DNA of 64,000 nucleotides. Source: Clostridiales bacterium. Its GTDB lineage: Bacteria; Bacillota; Clostridia; Christensenellales; Borkfalkiaceae. The stretch spans positions 107,023-171,022 of the forward strand of contig JAFLVN010000003.1 in the NCBI GenBank assembly GCA_022508285.1. The letters are read 5' to 3'. Shown here piece after piece: positions 24,650-33,397 of this stretch (positions are counted from its first letter, which is position 1; each line of letters opens with the position of its first letter). The notes beneath the pieces are model-generated. The model worked only from the letters and a program-made list of their open reading frames with translations, did no database searches and was not told the DNA's origin. Position numbers and translations under genes: made by a program.

Positions 24650-26086
24650 ATGGCATATAAAACCAAAGAGTGGCGCAATGCGATGCGTGTGACCGTTGAT
24701 TACAACTACATGATGTCCCGCTCGCTCGGCGATAAGGGCATAACCGATTCCGAGCTCCGGGCAATAAAGGATAAGGCGGAGCAAGCGTTTGACTATGTTA
24801 ACGATAAACGTGGCAGGGACGACCTGTATATGGGGTGGACTGAGCTGCCCTACAATCAGGATGCGATTGTAAGCGACATTCTCGCAACGGCAAAGGAAAT
24901 ACGAAAGAAATTCAAATACTTTGTAGTGCTCGGCATCGGCGGCAGTGCGCTCGGTCCCTCAATGGTATTCAATGCTTTAAAGCACCTTCATCATAACGAG
25001 CTACCCCCCAAGCTTCGGGGTGGTCCCAAATTCTACGTGGAGGACAACGTTGACCCCGTAAGAATGCAGGCGCTTTTGGACGTAATCGAGCCGGAAAAGA
25101 CGTGTTTCAACGTAATTTCCAAGTCGGGCGCGACTTCCGAAACGATGGCGCAGTTCTTAATAATTGCCGACATACTCGAAAAGAAGGGTGTAAACCTTGC
25201 CGACAATATGATTTTCACCACCGACGCCTGTCGTGGCAACCTCATAAAGATTGACGACAAGTTCGGCGGAAAGTTCAAAAAGTACGTTCTGCCCGACGGC
25301 GTTGGCGGCAGGTTCTCAGAGCTCTGCCCCGTGGGACTTCTTCCCGCAGCCGTTCTCGGAATAGATATAAAGGGTATGCTTGCGGGTGCGGCGTATATGG
25401 ATAGTATTTGCTCAAAACCCAATATCGCAAAGAACCCTGCGCTTGCATGTGCAGCGCTTATGTATATAACCATGCAGCAGGGCAAAAATATACACGTTTT
25501 AATGCCTTATTCGGACAATCTTAAACTTATGGCGGACTGGTACTGCCAGCTCTGGGCTGAGTCTATCGGCAAGGCTGTGGACTATGCGGGCAACACCGTA
25601 AACGCAGGCACAACCCCCGTAAAAAGTCTCGGCGTTACCGATCAGCACTCGCAGGTTCAACTTTATATAGAAGGACCGTACGACAAGGTTATAACGTTTA
25701 TATCCGTTAAAAATTACGGCACTCAGATGCCCATAGCGTACGGCTACGACGATATCCCCGACGTTGGCTTCCTCGGCGGACACACAATGCAGGAGCTCAT
25801 TCAGGCGGAAAACAAGGCAACGGCGTATGCGCTAATGCGTGCCGGCAGAATGAATTACACCATAAATATGCCCGAAGTAAACGCATTCACATTAGGTCAG
25901 CTTATGTTCATGCTCGAATTGCAAACGGCATATGCGGGCGCAATGCTGGGTATCGACACCTTCAACCAGCCGGGCGTTGAAAACGGCAAAAAGGCAACAT
26001 TTGCTCTTCTCGGCAAGAAGGGTTATGAAAATAAAAAACGGGAAATCGATTCAGCGCCACCCCTTGACGAAAAATACATTGTATAA
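24650..26086 (+). CDS. pgi: Glucose-6-phosphate isomerase
   Basis: 478 residues. SIS-fold enzyme with VLGIGGSALGPSMVF, VISKSGATSETMAQF (sugar phosphate binding), GVGGRFSELCPVG, SLGVTDQHSQVQLYIEGP and the late region around ALMRAGRMNYT. It interconverts glucose 6-phosphate and fructose 6-phosphate. GGAGGCG precedes the ATG. Repeat copy 3 begins at its stop codon. The C-terminus (GYENKKREIDSAPPLDEKYIV) is family-like. Confidence 0.96.
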   Translation: MAYKTKEWRNAMRVTVDYNYMMSRSLGDKGITDSELRAIKDKAEQAFDYVNDKRGRDDLYMGWTELPYNQDAIVSDILATAKEIRKKFKYFVVLGIGGSALGPSMVFNALKHLHHNELPPKLRGGPKFYVEDNVDPVRMQALLDVIEPEKTCFNVISKSGATSETMAQFLIIADILEKKGVNLADNMIFTTDACRGNLIKIDDKFGGKFKKYVLPDGVGGRFSELCPVGLLPAAVLGIDIKGMLAGAAYMDSICSKPNIAKNPALACAALMYITMQQGKNIHVLMPYSDNLKLMADWYCQLWAESIGKAVDYAGNTVNAGTTPVKSLGVTDQHSQVQLYIEGPYDKVITFISVKNYGTQMPIAYGYDDIPDVGFLGGHTMQELIQAENKATAYALMRAGRMNYTINMPEVNAFTLGQLMFMLELQTAYAGAMLGIDTFNQPGVENGKKATFALLGKKGYENKKREIDSAPPLDEKYIV

Positions 26087-26210
26087 AAAACTTCGTATAT
26101 ACTTCGCATAACTTTGTCGCACTCCGCTTGCCTTCGGGTCATTTACGGTTTAGTAAACTCCCCTCGGCAATGCTCACGCTCCTCGTTCTGCTCGCATCTC
26201 CAAAGTTTTT
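26086..26210 (+). repeat. Dispersed hairpin repeat, copy 3
   Basis: 125 bp starting in the pgi stop codon. Arms differ from copies 1 and 2: outer AAAAACTT/AAGTTTTT and inner AACTTTG (26110) pairing with CAAAGTT (26201). Centre ATTTAC-ggttta-GTAAAC. The backbone CACTCCGCTTGCCTTCGGG matches copy 2. Confidence 0.87.
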
Positions 26211-26251
26211 GTGTTTCATCAAAAACTAATTGTAAAAAAAATCTAAAAAGC

Positions 26252-26270
26252 GGGGCGGCGCAGCCGCCCC
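26252..26270 (-). terminator. GC-rich hairpin just before the hydrolase gene
   Basis: GGGGCGGC, GCA loop, GCCGCCCC. A T tract (GCTTTTTAGATTTTTTTT) lies on the minus-strand side only, so as a terminator it points left, where no leftward gene precedes it. It also sits 16 bp before the next start codon and may affect its translation. Confidence 0.5.
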
Positions 26271-26286
26271 AAAAATTATTAAAAAT

Positions 26287-27276
26287 ATGCAACCTTTGTA
26301 CATTACTTTAATTGCCGTTTTCGTCACGATAATTTTAATAAATTTCATCCTTTTTGCAATCGCATTTATCATCAATAAAGGGGTGTTCGGCTCCCGCCAC
26401 GATAAAAACCCGCTCCTCAAGTATTATACTGCCGAGGACTTCAATCTTTCCGCACGGCAGGTTGATATCTGCTGCAAAAAAGGTAAATATATACGTGGAG
26501 TTATCTACAATAAAGAGGGAGTGCCCCCCAAAAAAGAACTTATAATTTTCTGCCACGGTATGGGACCGGGGCATATTGCGTACACCACCGAAATTGCCTA
26601 TCTTTGCAACCTCGGCTACACGGTGCTCGCACCCGATTATTACGGCAGCGGGCTCTCGGACGGCAAAAATCTGAAAGGTAATTTAAACGCATTAAACTCG
26701 ATAATTGGATCCGTTTATTATGCGGAAGAGAACTTGAATTTTGATAAAATTATACTTGTAGGTCACAGTTGGGGTGCATATTCGGCGCTTTGTGCGGCAA
26801 ATAAAACCGGAACCGTGAGCGCAGTTATAGCAATCTCCGGACCCGACAAATCCGAAAAGATAATGCGCAGTTCGCTCCGCAAACGTATGCCTAAATTCTT
26901 GGCTGATATTTTGTATCCTTACCTTTGTTTGGTATGCGGCGGCGAGAGCGCAGGAAAAGCGGCAGAAGAGGTTGCTCCCCGAATTCCGATTCTTCTTATT
27001 CACGGCGAAAAGGATCCGCTCGTTCCGCTTGAAATTTCCGCTTACAGTGCGGCAAACGGCGACCACATAGCAAAATATCTTGCAAAGGATAAGCATCACA
27101 ACCCCTATAACACCGTTCAGGCAGAGAAAAAACTTTCAGAACTTTTAAAGGCAACTCATAAGTATAAAACCGGCGAAGTGGGCGAAGAGTTTTTCAAAGA
27201 TTTCGACTTTGCTGCCGCAACCGAAGAGGACGGCGAAGTAATGGGCGAAATAGCCCGTTTCCTGTCGAAAATTTGA
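26287..27276 (+). CDS. Membrane-anchored alpha/beta hydrolase
   Basis: 329 residues. N-terminal membrane helix (about 5-30) followed by an alpha/beta hydrolase: oxyanion region FCHGMGPGH, nucleophile elbow GHSWGAYSAL (Ser), ILLIHGEKDPLVP (acid strand) and KHHNPYN (likely catalytic His). Serine esterase or lipase activity is probable; substrate unknown. No good Shine-Dalgarno is seen at this ATG. It lies between pgi and the polyamine operon and shares no obvious function with either. Confidence 0.85.
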   Translation: MQPLYITLIAVFVTIILINFILFAIAFIINKGVFGSRHDKNPLLKYYTAEDFNLSARQVDICCKKGKYIRGVIYNKEGVPPKKELIIFCHGMGPGHIAYTTEIAYLCNLGYTVLAPDYYGSGLSDGKNLKGNLNALNSIIGSVYYAEENLNFDKIILVGHSWGAYSALCAANKTGTVSAVIAISGPDKSEKIMRSSLRKRMPKFLADILYPYLCLVCGGESAGKAAEEVAPRIPILLIHGEKDPLVPLEISAYSAANGDHIAKYLAKDKHHNPYNTVQAEKKLSELLKATHKYKTGEVGEEFFKDFDFAAATEEDGEVMGEIARFLSKI

Positions 27277-27288
27277 ATTTAAAAATCA

Positions 27289-27318
27289 TTGACAAATTGT
27301 CGCAATGTATTATATACT
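27289..27318 (+). promoter_or_regulatory. Promoter of the polyamine operon
   Basis: TTGACA, 18 bp, TATACT (or 16 bp to TATATA). The expected transcription start near 27325 coincides with the first base of the next hairpin. Confidence 0.65.
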
Positions 27319-27324
27319 TTATAA

Positions 27325-27367
27325 AACGACCTTCATATATTTCATATATGAAAGTCGTTATTTTTTA
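27325..27367 (+). terminator. Hairpin with U-tract in the speA leader
   Basis: AACGACCTTCATATAT, TTC, ATATATGAAAGTCGTT (one mismatch) then ATTTTTT. It lies between the promoter and speA and may terminate the upstream hydrolase transcript, or act as a 5' attenuator or stabiliser. A second perfect palindrome, GCCGCATATGCGGC, follows at 27373-27386, just before the GAGGAG ribosome binding site. Confidence 0.7.
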
Positions 27368-27404
27368 ACGTTGCCGCATATGCGGCTAAACCGAGGAGCC
27401 GTAA

Positions 27405-28847
27405 ATGTACGACCAAACGAAAGCACCGCTGTACGAGGCGCTTGAGCGATTCAGAAAACAGAGAGTAGTTCCCTTTGACGTGCCCGGGCATAAGCGTGGG
27501 CGGGGTAATCCCGAGCTTGTTCAGCTTCTCGGCGAAAAGTGCGTCGGGTTAGACGTAAATTCCATGAAGCCCCTCGACGATTTATGTCACCCCTCGTCGG
27601 TAATCCGTGATGCCGAAGCGCTTGCAGCCGAAGCGTTCGGTGCGGCAAACTCATTCTTTATGGTCGGCGGTACAACCTCTTCCGTGCAGAGTATGATTTT
27701 TTCCGTCTGCAAGGAGGGAGATAAAATTATTATGCCCCGCAACGTGCACAAGAGCGCCATAAACGCACTCGTTATGTGCGGCGCAATCCCCGTTTACGTC
27801 AACCCCGAAGTGGACAAAAAACTCGGTATATCTCTCGGTATGGAGCCGTCAAAGCTCGAACAAGCGGTAAAAGACAATCCCGACGCCGTAGCCGTTCTCG
27901 TAAATAACCCCACGTACTACGGTATCTGTTCGGATATGCGTTCAATCGTAAAAATCGCACACGAGCACGGTATGAAGGTGCTCGTTGACGAAGCTCACGG
28001 CACACACTTTTCATTCAATGAAAAACTGCCGATTTCAGCAATGGAGGCAGGTGCGGATATGGCGGCCGTCTCAATGCACAAGTCGGGCGGCAGCCTTACG
28101 CAGAGTTCAATTCTGCTGTTGAACGATACGGTAAACGTAGACTACGTTCGCCAGATTGTTAATTTAACCCAAACGACAAGCGCAAGCTATCTTTTGATGT
28201 CCAGCCTTGATATTTCCCGCCGCAACCTTGCTTTAAACGGCAAAACCTCTTTCAAAAAAGTTATGGATATGGCGAGCTATGCCCGTGAGGAAATAAATAA
28301 TATAGGCGGCTTTTACGCTTTCGGCAGGGAGCTCATTAACGGTACTTCCGTATACGATTTCGACGTGACAAAGCTTGCCGTATACACCCGCGATTTGGGG
28401 CTTGCAGGCATAGAGCTTTACGATATTCTCCGAGACGAATACGGCATTCAGATAGAGTTCGGAGATATATCCAACGTGCTTGCGTATATTTCCATAGGCG
28501 ACAGGCTTCAGGATATCGAGCGCCTTGTCGGCGCACTTGACGATATCAAGCGGCTGTACAAAAAGGACAAGCGAGGCATGCTTTCGGCGGAATATATCTC
28601 TCCGAAGGTTGCCGTGCCGCCGAGGAAAGCCTTCTATTCCGAAAAGGTTTCCCTACCGCTTAATGAGTCGGAGGGCAAAATCTGCACGGAGTTTGTAATG
28701 TGCTATCCCCCGGGAATCCCCATTCTTGCCCCCGGCGAGCTGATAACAAAAGAAATCATCGAGTATATCGAATATGCGAAGTCAAAGGGCTGCAACTTGC
28801 AGGGCACAGAGGACTTTGCAGTAGAAAAAATAAACGTGCTTCGCTGA
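27405..28847 (+). CDS. speA: Arginine decarboxylase (fold type I Orn/Lys/Arg decarboxylase)
   Basis: 480 residues. PLP aspartate-aminotransferase fold: PFDVPGHKRGRG, FFMVGGTTSSVQSMI, VDEAHGTHF (PLP Asp and His) and SMHKSGGSLTQSS (Schiff-base Lys), then the C-terminal domain with ECYPPGIP-like CYPPGIPILAPGE. The family includes ornithine, lysine and arginine decarboxylases. Arginine is favoured because agmatine deiminase and N-carbamoylputrescine amidase follow in the same operon. GAGGAG precedes the ATG. The next gene speE is 261 bp away, across repeat copy 4. Confidence 0.9.
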   Translation: MYDQTKAPLYEALERFRKQRVVPFDVPGHKRGRGNPELVQLLGEKCVGLDVNSMKPLDDLCHPSSVIRDAEALAAEAFGAANSFFMVGGTTSSVQSMIFSVCKEGDKIIMPRNVHKSAINALVMCGAIPVYVNPEVDKKLGISLGMEPSKLEQAVKDNPDAVAVLVNNPTYYGICSDMRSIVKIAHEHGMKVLVDEAHGTHFSFNEKLPISAMEAGADMAAVSMHKSGGSLTQSSILLLNDTVNVDYVRQIVNLTQTTSASYLLMSSLDISRRNLALNGKTSFKKVMDMASYAREEINNIGGFYAFGRELINGTSVYDFDVTKLAVYTRDLGLAGIELYDILRDEYGIQIEFGDISNVLAYISIGDRLQDIERLVGALDDIKRLYKKDKRGMLSAEYISPKVAVPPRKAFYSEKVSLPLNESEGKICTEFVMCYPPGIPILAPGELITKEIIEYIEYAKSKGCNLQGTEDFAVEKINVLR

Positions 28848-28969
28848 CGCTGTGTATATACGTCGCAATACGGTGTTGTGCTCCGTCCGCCTGCGGGTCA
28901 TTTACGCTTTAGTAAACTCCCCTTGTCGGTACTTGCACGCCTTGTCTTGCTCGTATCTCCACACCGTAT
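28848..28969 (+). repeat. Dispersed hairpin repeat, copy 4
   Basis: About 122 bp immediately after the speA stop. Stem ATACGGTGT (28868-28876) pairs with ACACCGTAT (28961-28969), unlike any other copy. Centre ATTTAC-gcttta-GTAAAC. Same orientation as the other copies; it splits speA from speE. Confidence 0.87.
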
Positions 28970-29065
28970 AATTGCTTTAAATTTCAAAAATATTTACGAC
29001 GGAATTTTCAAGGGGGAATTCACTTCACCGTTAAGAAAATTCACGACAAAATAAAAAAGTCGCTG

Positions 29066-29091
29066 CAATTCGCAGGCTTAGCCGAGAATTG
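29066..29091 (+). promoter_or_regulatory. Stem-loop before the speE ribosome binding site
   Basis: The 139 bp between repeat copy 4 and speE contain CAATTC, GCA, GGC-TTA-GCC, GA, GAATTG, a stem ending 4 nt before AAAGGAG. No promoter was recognised there. It could gate speE translation; no known riboswitch class was recognised. Confidence 0.4.
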
Positions 29092-29108
29092 AGCGAAAGG
29101 AGTCCTTC

Positions 29109-29969
29109 ATGGAAATGTGGTTTTCGGATATTCATACTCCCAACATAAAGTTGAATATCCGCGTAAAAAAACAGCTTTTTTCGGAGAAAAGCGATATTCA
29201 GCAGGTTGACGTGTTTGAAAGCGACGACCTCGGCAAATTCATTTCGCTTGACGGGGAAATAGTCTTTTCCGAAGCCGACGAATTTATCTACGACGAAATG
29301 GTTGCGCATGTGCCCATGGCTGTTCATCCGCACGTCAAAAACGTGCTCGTTATCGGCGGCGGCGACGGCGGAGTGGCAAAAGAATTATGCCGCTATCCCG
29401 AAATCGAGCGCATAGACGTCGTTGAAGAAGACGAAATGTTTATAGACGTGTCAAAGAAGTTCTTCCCCGAAACGGCTGAGGGCTTGAACGACCCCCGAGT
29501 AAATCTCTATTTGCAGGACGGCTTGAAATTCATCAGAGGCAAGGTGGGCGAATACGACCTTATAATCAACGACTCCACCGACCCGTTCGGACCTACAGAA
29601 GGTCTGTTCACCAAGGAGTTTTACGGCAGTTGCTTTAAGGCGCTGAACGATACGGGCATAATGGTCTATCAGCACGGTAGTCCGTTCTACGACGACGACG
29701 AGGCGGAGTGCCGCAAAATGCACCAAAAGGTATTCCAGTGCTTTCCCATATCCAGAGTATATCAGGCGCACATACCCACGTGTTCCTCGGGCTATTGGCT
29801 GTTCGGCTTTGCCAGCAAAAAATATCACCCTTTAAAGGATTTCGACCCGAAGAGATGGAATGCCCGCAAAATTCCCACACAGTACTACACGACGAATTTG
29901 CACCTCGGCGCATTTATGCTGCCGAAATACGTTGAAGAAATATTAGTTCAGGCGGAGGAAGAAAAATGA
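29109..29969 (+). CDS. speE: Spermidine synthase-type aminopropyltransferase
   Basis: 286 residues. SpeE features: ESDDLGKFISLDGEIVFSE, ADEFIYDEM, the SAM-fold loop VLVIGGGDGGVAKE, VVEEDEMF, and DSTDPFGPTEGLF. The late substrate motif reads PTCSSGYWLFG, a variant of the usual PTYPSGxW. It should transfer an aminopropyl group from decarboxylated SAM to putrescine, but no SpeD is present in the window and the operon also encodes the SpeD-independent carboxyspermidine route, so its real substrate deserves testing. AAAGGAG precedes the ATG; ATGA overlap with the next gene. Confidence 0.88.
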   Translation: MEMWFSDIHTPNIKLNIRVKKQLFSEKSDIQQVDVFESDDLGKFISLDGEIVFSEADEFIYDEMVAHVPMAVHPHVKNVLVIGGGDGGVAKELCRYPEIERIDVVEEDEMFIDVSKKFFPETAEGLNDPRVNLYLQDGLKFIRGKVGEYDLIINDSTDPFGPTEGLFTKEFYGSCFKALNDTGIMVYQHGSPFYDDDEAECRKMHQKVFQCFPISRVYQAHIPTCSSGYWLFGFASKKYHPLKDFDPKRWNARKIPTQYYTTNLHLGAFMLPKYVEEILVQAEEEK

Positions 29970-31222
29970 AAATACTGATTATAGGCTGCGGCGGAGTCGC
30001 TCAGGTTGCAATAAAAAAATGCTGTCAGGCAGACGATGTGTTCACCGAAATACTCATTGCAAGCCGCACCAAGTCTAAGTGCGATAAAGTCGCTGCGGAA
30101 ATGCAGGGTAAAACCAAGGCAAAAATAACCACGGCAAAGGTTGATGCAGATAAAGTGGACGAGCTTGTCGCCCTCATCAATTCCTATAAGCCCGCTGCGG
30201 TTTTAAACGTTGCGCTTCCCTATCAGGATTTAACTATAATGGAAGCCTGCCTTAAAACAAAGACGCACTATATCGACACTGCCAATTACGAGTGCGAGGA
30301 TACCGATAATCCCGAATGGCGGGCTGTTTACGAAAAGAGGGTAAAAGAAAAGGGCTTCACTGCATATTTCGACTACTCATGGCAGTGGGCATACCACGAA
30401 AAATTCAAAAAAGCCGGCATATGCGCACTTCTCGGCACAGGCTTCGACCCGGGTGTAACTCAGGTATTCTCTGCATACGCTCAAAAGCACTACTTCGACA
30501 CGATTGAAACTATCGACATTTTAGACTGCAACGGCGGCGACCACGGCTACGCCTTTGCAACCAACTTTAACCCTGAAATCAATTTGAGGGAAGTCTCCGC
30601 AAACGGCTCCTATTGGGAGAACGGCAAGTGGATAGAGACCGAGCCTTTGGAAATTAAGCGGGAATACAACTTCGACGGCGTGGGCAACAAGGATATGTAC
30701 CTTCTGCACCACGAGGAGATCGAAAGCCTCGCCAAAAACATAAAGGGTGTAAAGCGCATACGCTTTTTCATGACCTTCGGTCAGAGCTATATTCAGCACA
30801 TGAACTGTCTTCAGAACGTCGGTATGCTCTCCACAACTCCTATAAATTACGAGGGAAAGGAGATTGTGCCCATTCAGTTTTTAAAGGCTCTCTTGCCCGA
30901 CCCTTCGACCCTCGGTCCCCGCACCAAGGGCAAAACGAATATCGGCTGTATATTCACGGGCTACAAAGACGGCAAGAAAAAATCAATTTATATCTACAAT
31001 ATCTGCGACCATCAGGAGTGCTATAAAGAGGTTGGCTCGCAAGCAATTTCTTATACTACGGGCGTGCCTGCAATGATAGGTGCAATGCTTGTTATAAAGG
31101 GAATATGGAACAAGGCGGGCGTGTACAACGCCGAGGAGTTCGATCCCGATCCTTATATGGAAGCGCTCAATAAATACGGCTTGCCCTGGAAGGTTGAAGA
31201 GAATCCCGTATTAGTAGACTAA
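29966..31222 (+). CDS. Carboxyspermidine/carboxynorspermidine dehydrogenase
   Basis: 418 residues, saccharopine dehydrogenase-like family. N-terminal Rossmann motif ILIIGCGGVAQVAIKKC, LNVALPYQDLTIMEACL, TANYECED, FDYSWQWAYHEKF and GTGFDPGVTQVFSAYA. The family reductively couples aspartate semialdehyde to putrescine (or diaminopropane) with NADPH. Starts in the speE stop (ATGA); the decarboxylase follows after 1 bp. With putrescine made by AguA/AguB, carboxyspermidine is the expected product. Confidence 0.9.
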   Translation: MKILIIGCGGVAQVAIKKCCQADDVFTEILIASRTKSKCDKVAAEMQGKTKAKITTAKVDADKVDELVALINSYKPAAVLNVALPYQDLTIMEACLKTKTHYIDTANYECEDTDNPEWRAVYEKRVKEKGFTAYFDYSWQWAYHEKFKKAGICALLGTGFDPGVTQVFSAYAQKHYFDTIETIDILDCNGGDHGYAFATNFNPEINLREVSANGSYWENGKWIETEPLEIKREYNFDGVGNKDMYLLHHEEIESLAKNIKGVKRIRFFMTFGQSYIQHMNCLQNVGMLSTTPINYEGKEIVPIQFLKALLPDPSTLGPRTKGKTNIGCIFTGYKDGKKKSIYIYNICDHQECYKEVGSQAISYTTGVPAMIGAMLVIKGIWNKAGVYNAEEFDPDPYMEALNKYGLPWKVEENPVLVD

Positions 31223-31223
31223 T

Positions 31224-32339
31224 ATGCAACTATCCCAAATCCCCACCCCCGTCTACGTAATTGACGAGGACAAGTTAATAAAAAACCTCGAAATTTTAGC
31301 GGGCGTGCAAGAGCGCACGGGCTGCAAAATTCTGCTTGCGCAGAAAGCCTTTTCGTGCTATCATTTTTATCCGCTCATAGCAAAATTTCTTGCGGGAGCA
31401 ACGGCAAGCGGACTTTACGAAGCCAAGCTCGCACACGATGAGATGGGGGGAGAGAACCACGTTTTCTGCCCCGCATACCTCGAAAGCGAGTTCGGCGAAA
31501 TAACGGAAATCTGCGACCATATAGTGTTCAATTCGGTTGCTCAGGTCAAAAAGTTCGCGCTCCTTGCAAAGGGTAGAAGTTTGGGATTAAGAATAAATCC
31601 CGAACACTCCACGCAAAGCTCCGCAATTTACGACCCTTGCGCTAAAGGAAGCCGTCTCGGAGTCACGAAAGCGGCTTTTAGCGAGGACGTGTTGAGTTTT
31701 TTAGATGGTTTCCACATTCACACCCTCTGCGAACAGGGCGCAGAAGACATGATTTCAACCGTCAGGGCGTTTGAAAAAAACTTCGGTCAGTACTTTAAAA
31801 AACTGAAGTGGCTCAACCTCGGCGGCGGTCATCATATTACAAAAGAAGGCTATAATATTCCCCTTTTAGAGAGCGAAATCAAACGGCTCTCCGATAAATA
31901 CAGCGTGCAAATCTATCTTGAACCGGGCGAGGCAATCGCACTCAATGCCGGCTATCTCTATACCAAAGTACTCGAAATCGTGCACAACGATATAGATATC
32001 GCCATTTTGGATACTTCTGCCGAGTGCCATATGCCCGACGTTTTAGAAATGCCCTACCGCCCGCCTCTGAAAGACAGCGGAGAAGCGGGGGAGAAGAAGT
32101 ATACCTACCGTTTATCTTCACGCACCTGCCTTGCGGGCGACGTGATCGGCGACTACTCATTCGATAAACCCTTAAAATGCGGAGATACGTTGCGTTTTGA
32201 CGACATGGCAATCTACTCAATGGTCAAAAACAACACCTTCAACGGCATGCCTCTGCCGGCAATTGCCAAGGTAAAAAACGGCGAATATTCAATAATTAAA
32301 ACTTTCGGCTACGCCGATTTTAAAGGCAGGTTGTCGTGA
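31224..32339 (+). CDS. nspC: Carboxynorspermidine/carboxyspermidine decarboxylase
   Basis: 371 residues, alanine-racemase fold PLP enzyme. TPVYVIDEDKL, KILLAQKAFS with the PLP Lys K41, HTLCEQGAEDM, LNLGGGHHITKEGYN (phosphate loop), LEPGEAIAL and SSRTCLAGDVIGDY with the catalytic Cys. It converts the carboxypolyamine made by the preceding gene into spermidine or norspermidine. Tight spacing on both sides (1 bp upstream, 4 bp overlap with aguA). Confidence 0.93.
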   Translation: MQLSQIPTPVYVIDEDKLIKNLEILAGVQERTGCKILLAQKAFSCYHFYPLIAKFLAGATASGLYEAKLAHDEMGGENHVFCPAYLESEFGEITEICDHIVFNSVAQVKKFALLAKGRSLGLRINPEHSTQSSAIYDPCAKGSRLGVTKAAFSEDVLSFLDGFHIHTLCEQGAEDMISTVRAFEKNFGQYFKKLKWLNLGGGHHITKEGYNIPLLESEIKRLSDKYSVQIYLEPGEAIALNAGYLYTKVLEIVHNDIDIAILDTSAECHMPDVLEMPYRPPLKDSGEAGEKKYTYRLSSRTCLAGDVIGDYSFDKPLKCGDTLRFDDMAIYSMVKNNTFNGMPLPAIAKVKNGEYSIIKTFGYADFKGRLS

Positions 32340-33394
32340 AAAAGTTGTATATGCCCGCCGAGTGGGAAGAGCATAGCGGCACAATTATGATTTGGCCGGA
32401 GCGTCCGGGCAGTTGGACTTACGGCGCAAAGTATGCCCGTTCCGTATTTGCCGAAATTATCTGTAATATTTCAACGTGTGAAAAGGTGCACATTGCAGTT
32501 TCCGAACAGGGTGAGGCGAGTGCGCACGAGTTGCTCGGCGCAGAAATTGCCTCAGGCAGAGTGCAATTATGGAAAGTTAAAACTGACGACTGCTGGGCTC
32601 GGGACATGGCTCCGACTTTCGTCAAAGAAGATGGTAAGCTCAGCGGCATAGACTGGGCGTTCAACGCCTGGGGCGGCAACTACAACGGACTGTATAAACA
32701 TTGGCAGAACGACGATAAATTTGCCGCATTTATATGTGAAAAACTCAACACGGGTTATAAAAACGCTCATCCGTTCGTGCTTGAAGGCGGCTCAATCCAC
32801 TCCAACGGTAACGGCATAGTAATGACGACCGAGGAGTGCCTTTTAAGCAAGGGGCGCAACCCCGATCTTTCGAAAGAGCAGATTGAGCAAAAACTAAAGG
32901 AATATCTCGGCGCAGAAAAAATAATCTGGCTCAAACGTGGCATAGTCGGCGACGAAACGGACGGACACGTTGATAATATCTGTGCATTTGTCAATGAGAA
33001 CACAGTTGTGCTTGCCTGGAGCGACGAGGGTGAACAGGGTGAAATCTGCCGTGAAAATTACGAAATACTTACGGCAAACGGCTTAAATGTAATTAAGCTT
33101 CCAATGCCTGAAAAACCCGTAACCATTACACAATTCGATTTGGACGGTTTTGTGTTTGAGGACGGCGAGGATACCCGTGAAGTCGGCGAAAAGCTTGCGG
33201 CTTCTTACGTAAATTTCTATATCTGCAACGCAGGTATTCTTGTGCCGCAGTTCGGCGATAAAAACGATAAGGCGGCAGTTAAAGTCCTTAAGAAAGCCTT
33301 CCACGATAAAAAGATTATCCCTATCCACGCGACTCAACTAATTGTAGGTGGTGGAAACATACATTGTTTGACTCAACAGATTCCAAAGGAGTAG
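32336..33394 (+). CDS. aguA: Agmatine deiminase
   Basis: 352 residues, starting with GTG inside the nspC stop (GTGA). Guanidino-modifying fold: MPAEWEEHSGTIMIWPERP, DDCWARDMAPTFV, FNAWGGNYNG, FVLEGGSIHSNG, DETDGHVDN (catalytic His) and GGGNIHCLTQQ (nucleophile Cys about residue 344). It hydrolyses agmatine to N-carbamoylputrescine and ammonia. The lower-efficiency GTG start suggests coupling to nspC translation. Confidence 0.96.
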   Translation: MKKLYMPAEWEEHSGTIMIWPERPGSWTYGAKYARSVFAEIICNISTCEKVHIAVSEQGEASAHELLGAEIASGRVQLWKVKTDDCWARDMAPTFVKEDGKLSGIDWAFNAWGGNYNGLYKHWQNDDKFAAFICEKLNTGYKNAHPFVLEGGSIHSNGNGIVMTTEECLLSKGRNPDLSKEQIEQKLKEYLGAEKIIWLKRGIVGDETDGHVDNICAFVNENTVVLAWSDEGEQGEICRENYEILTANGLNVIKLPMPEKPVTITQFDLDGFVFEDGEDTREVGEKLAASYVNFYICNAGILVPQFGDKNDKAAVKVLKKAFHDKKIIPIHATQLIVGGGNIHCLTQQIPKE

Positions 33395-33397
33395 AAT

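Noticed and set aside
5034..28969. Interpretation of the hairpin repeats as integron attC sites or classic MITEs
   Set aside because: No GTTRRRY core, no integrase, no target duplication seen, and the terminal arms differ between copies.
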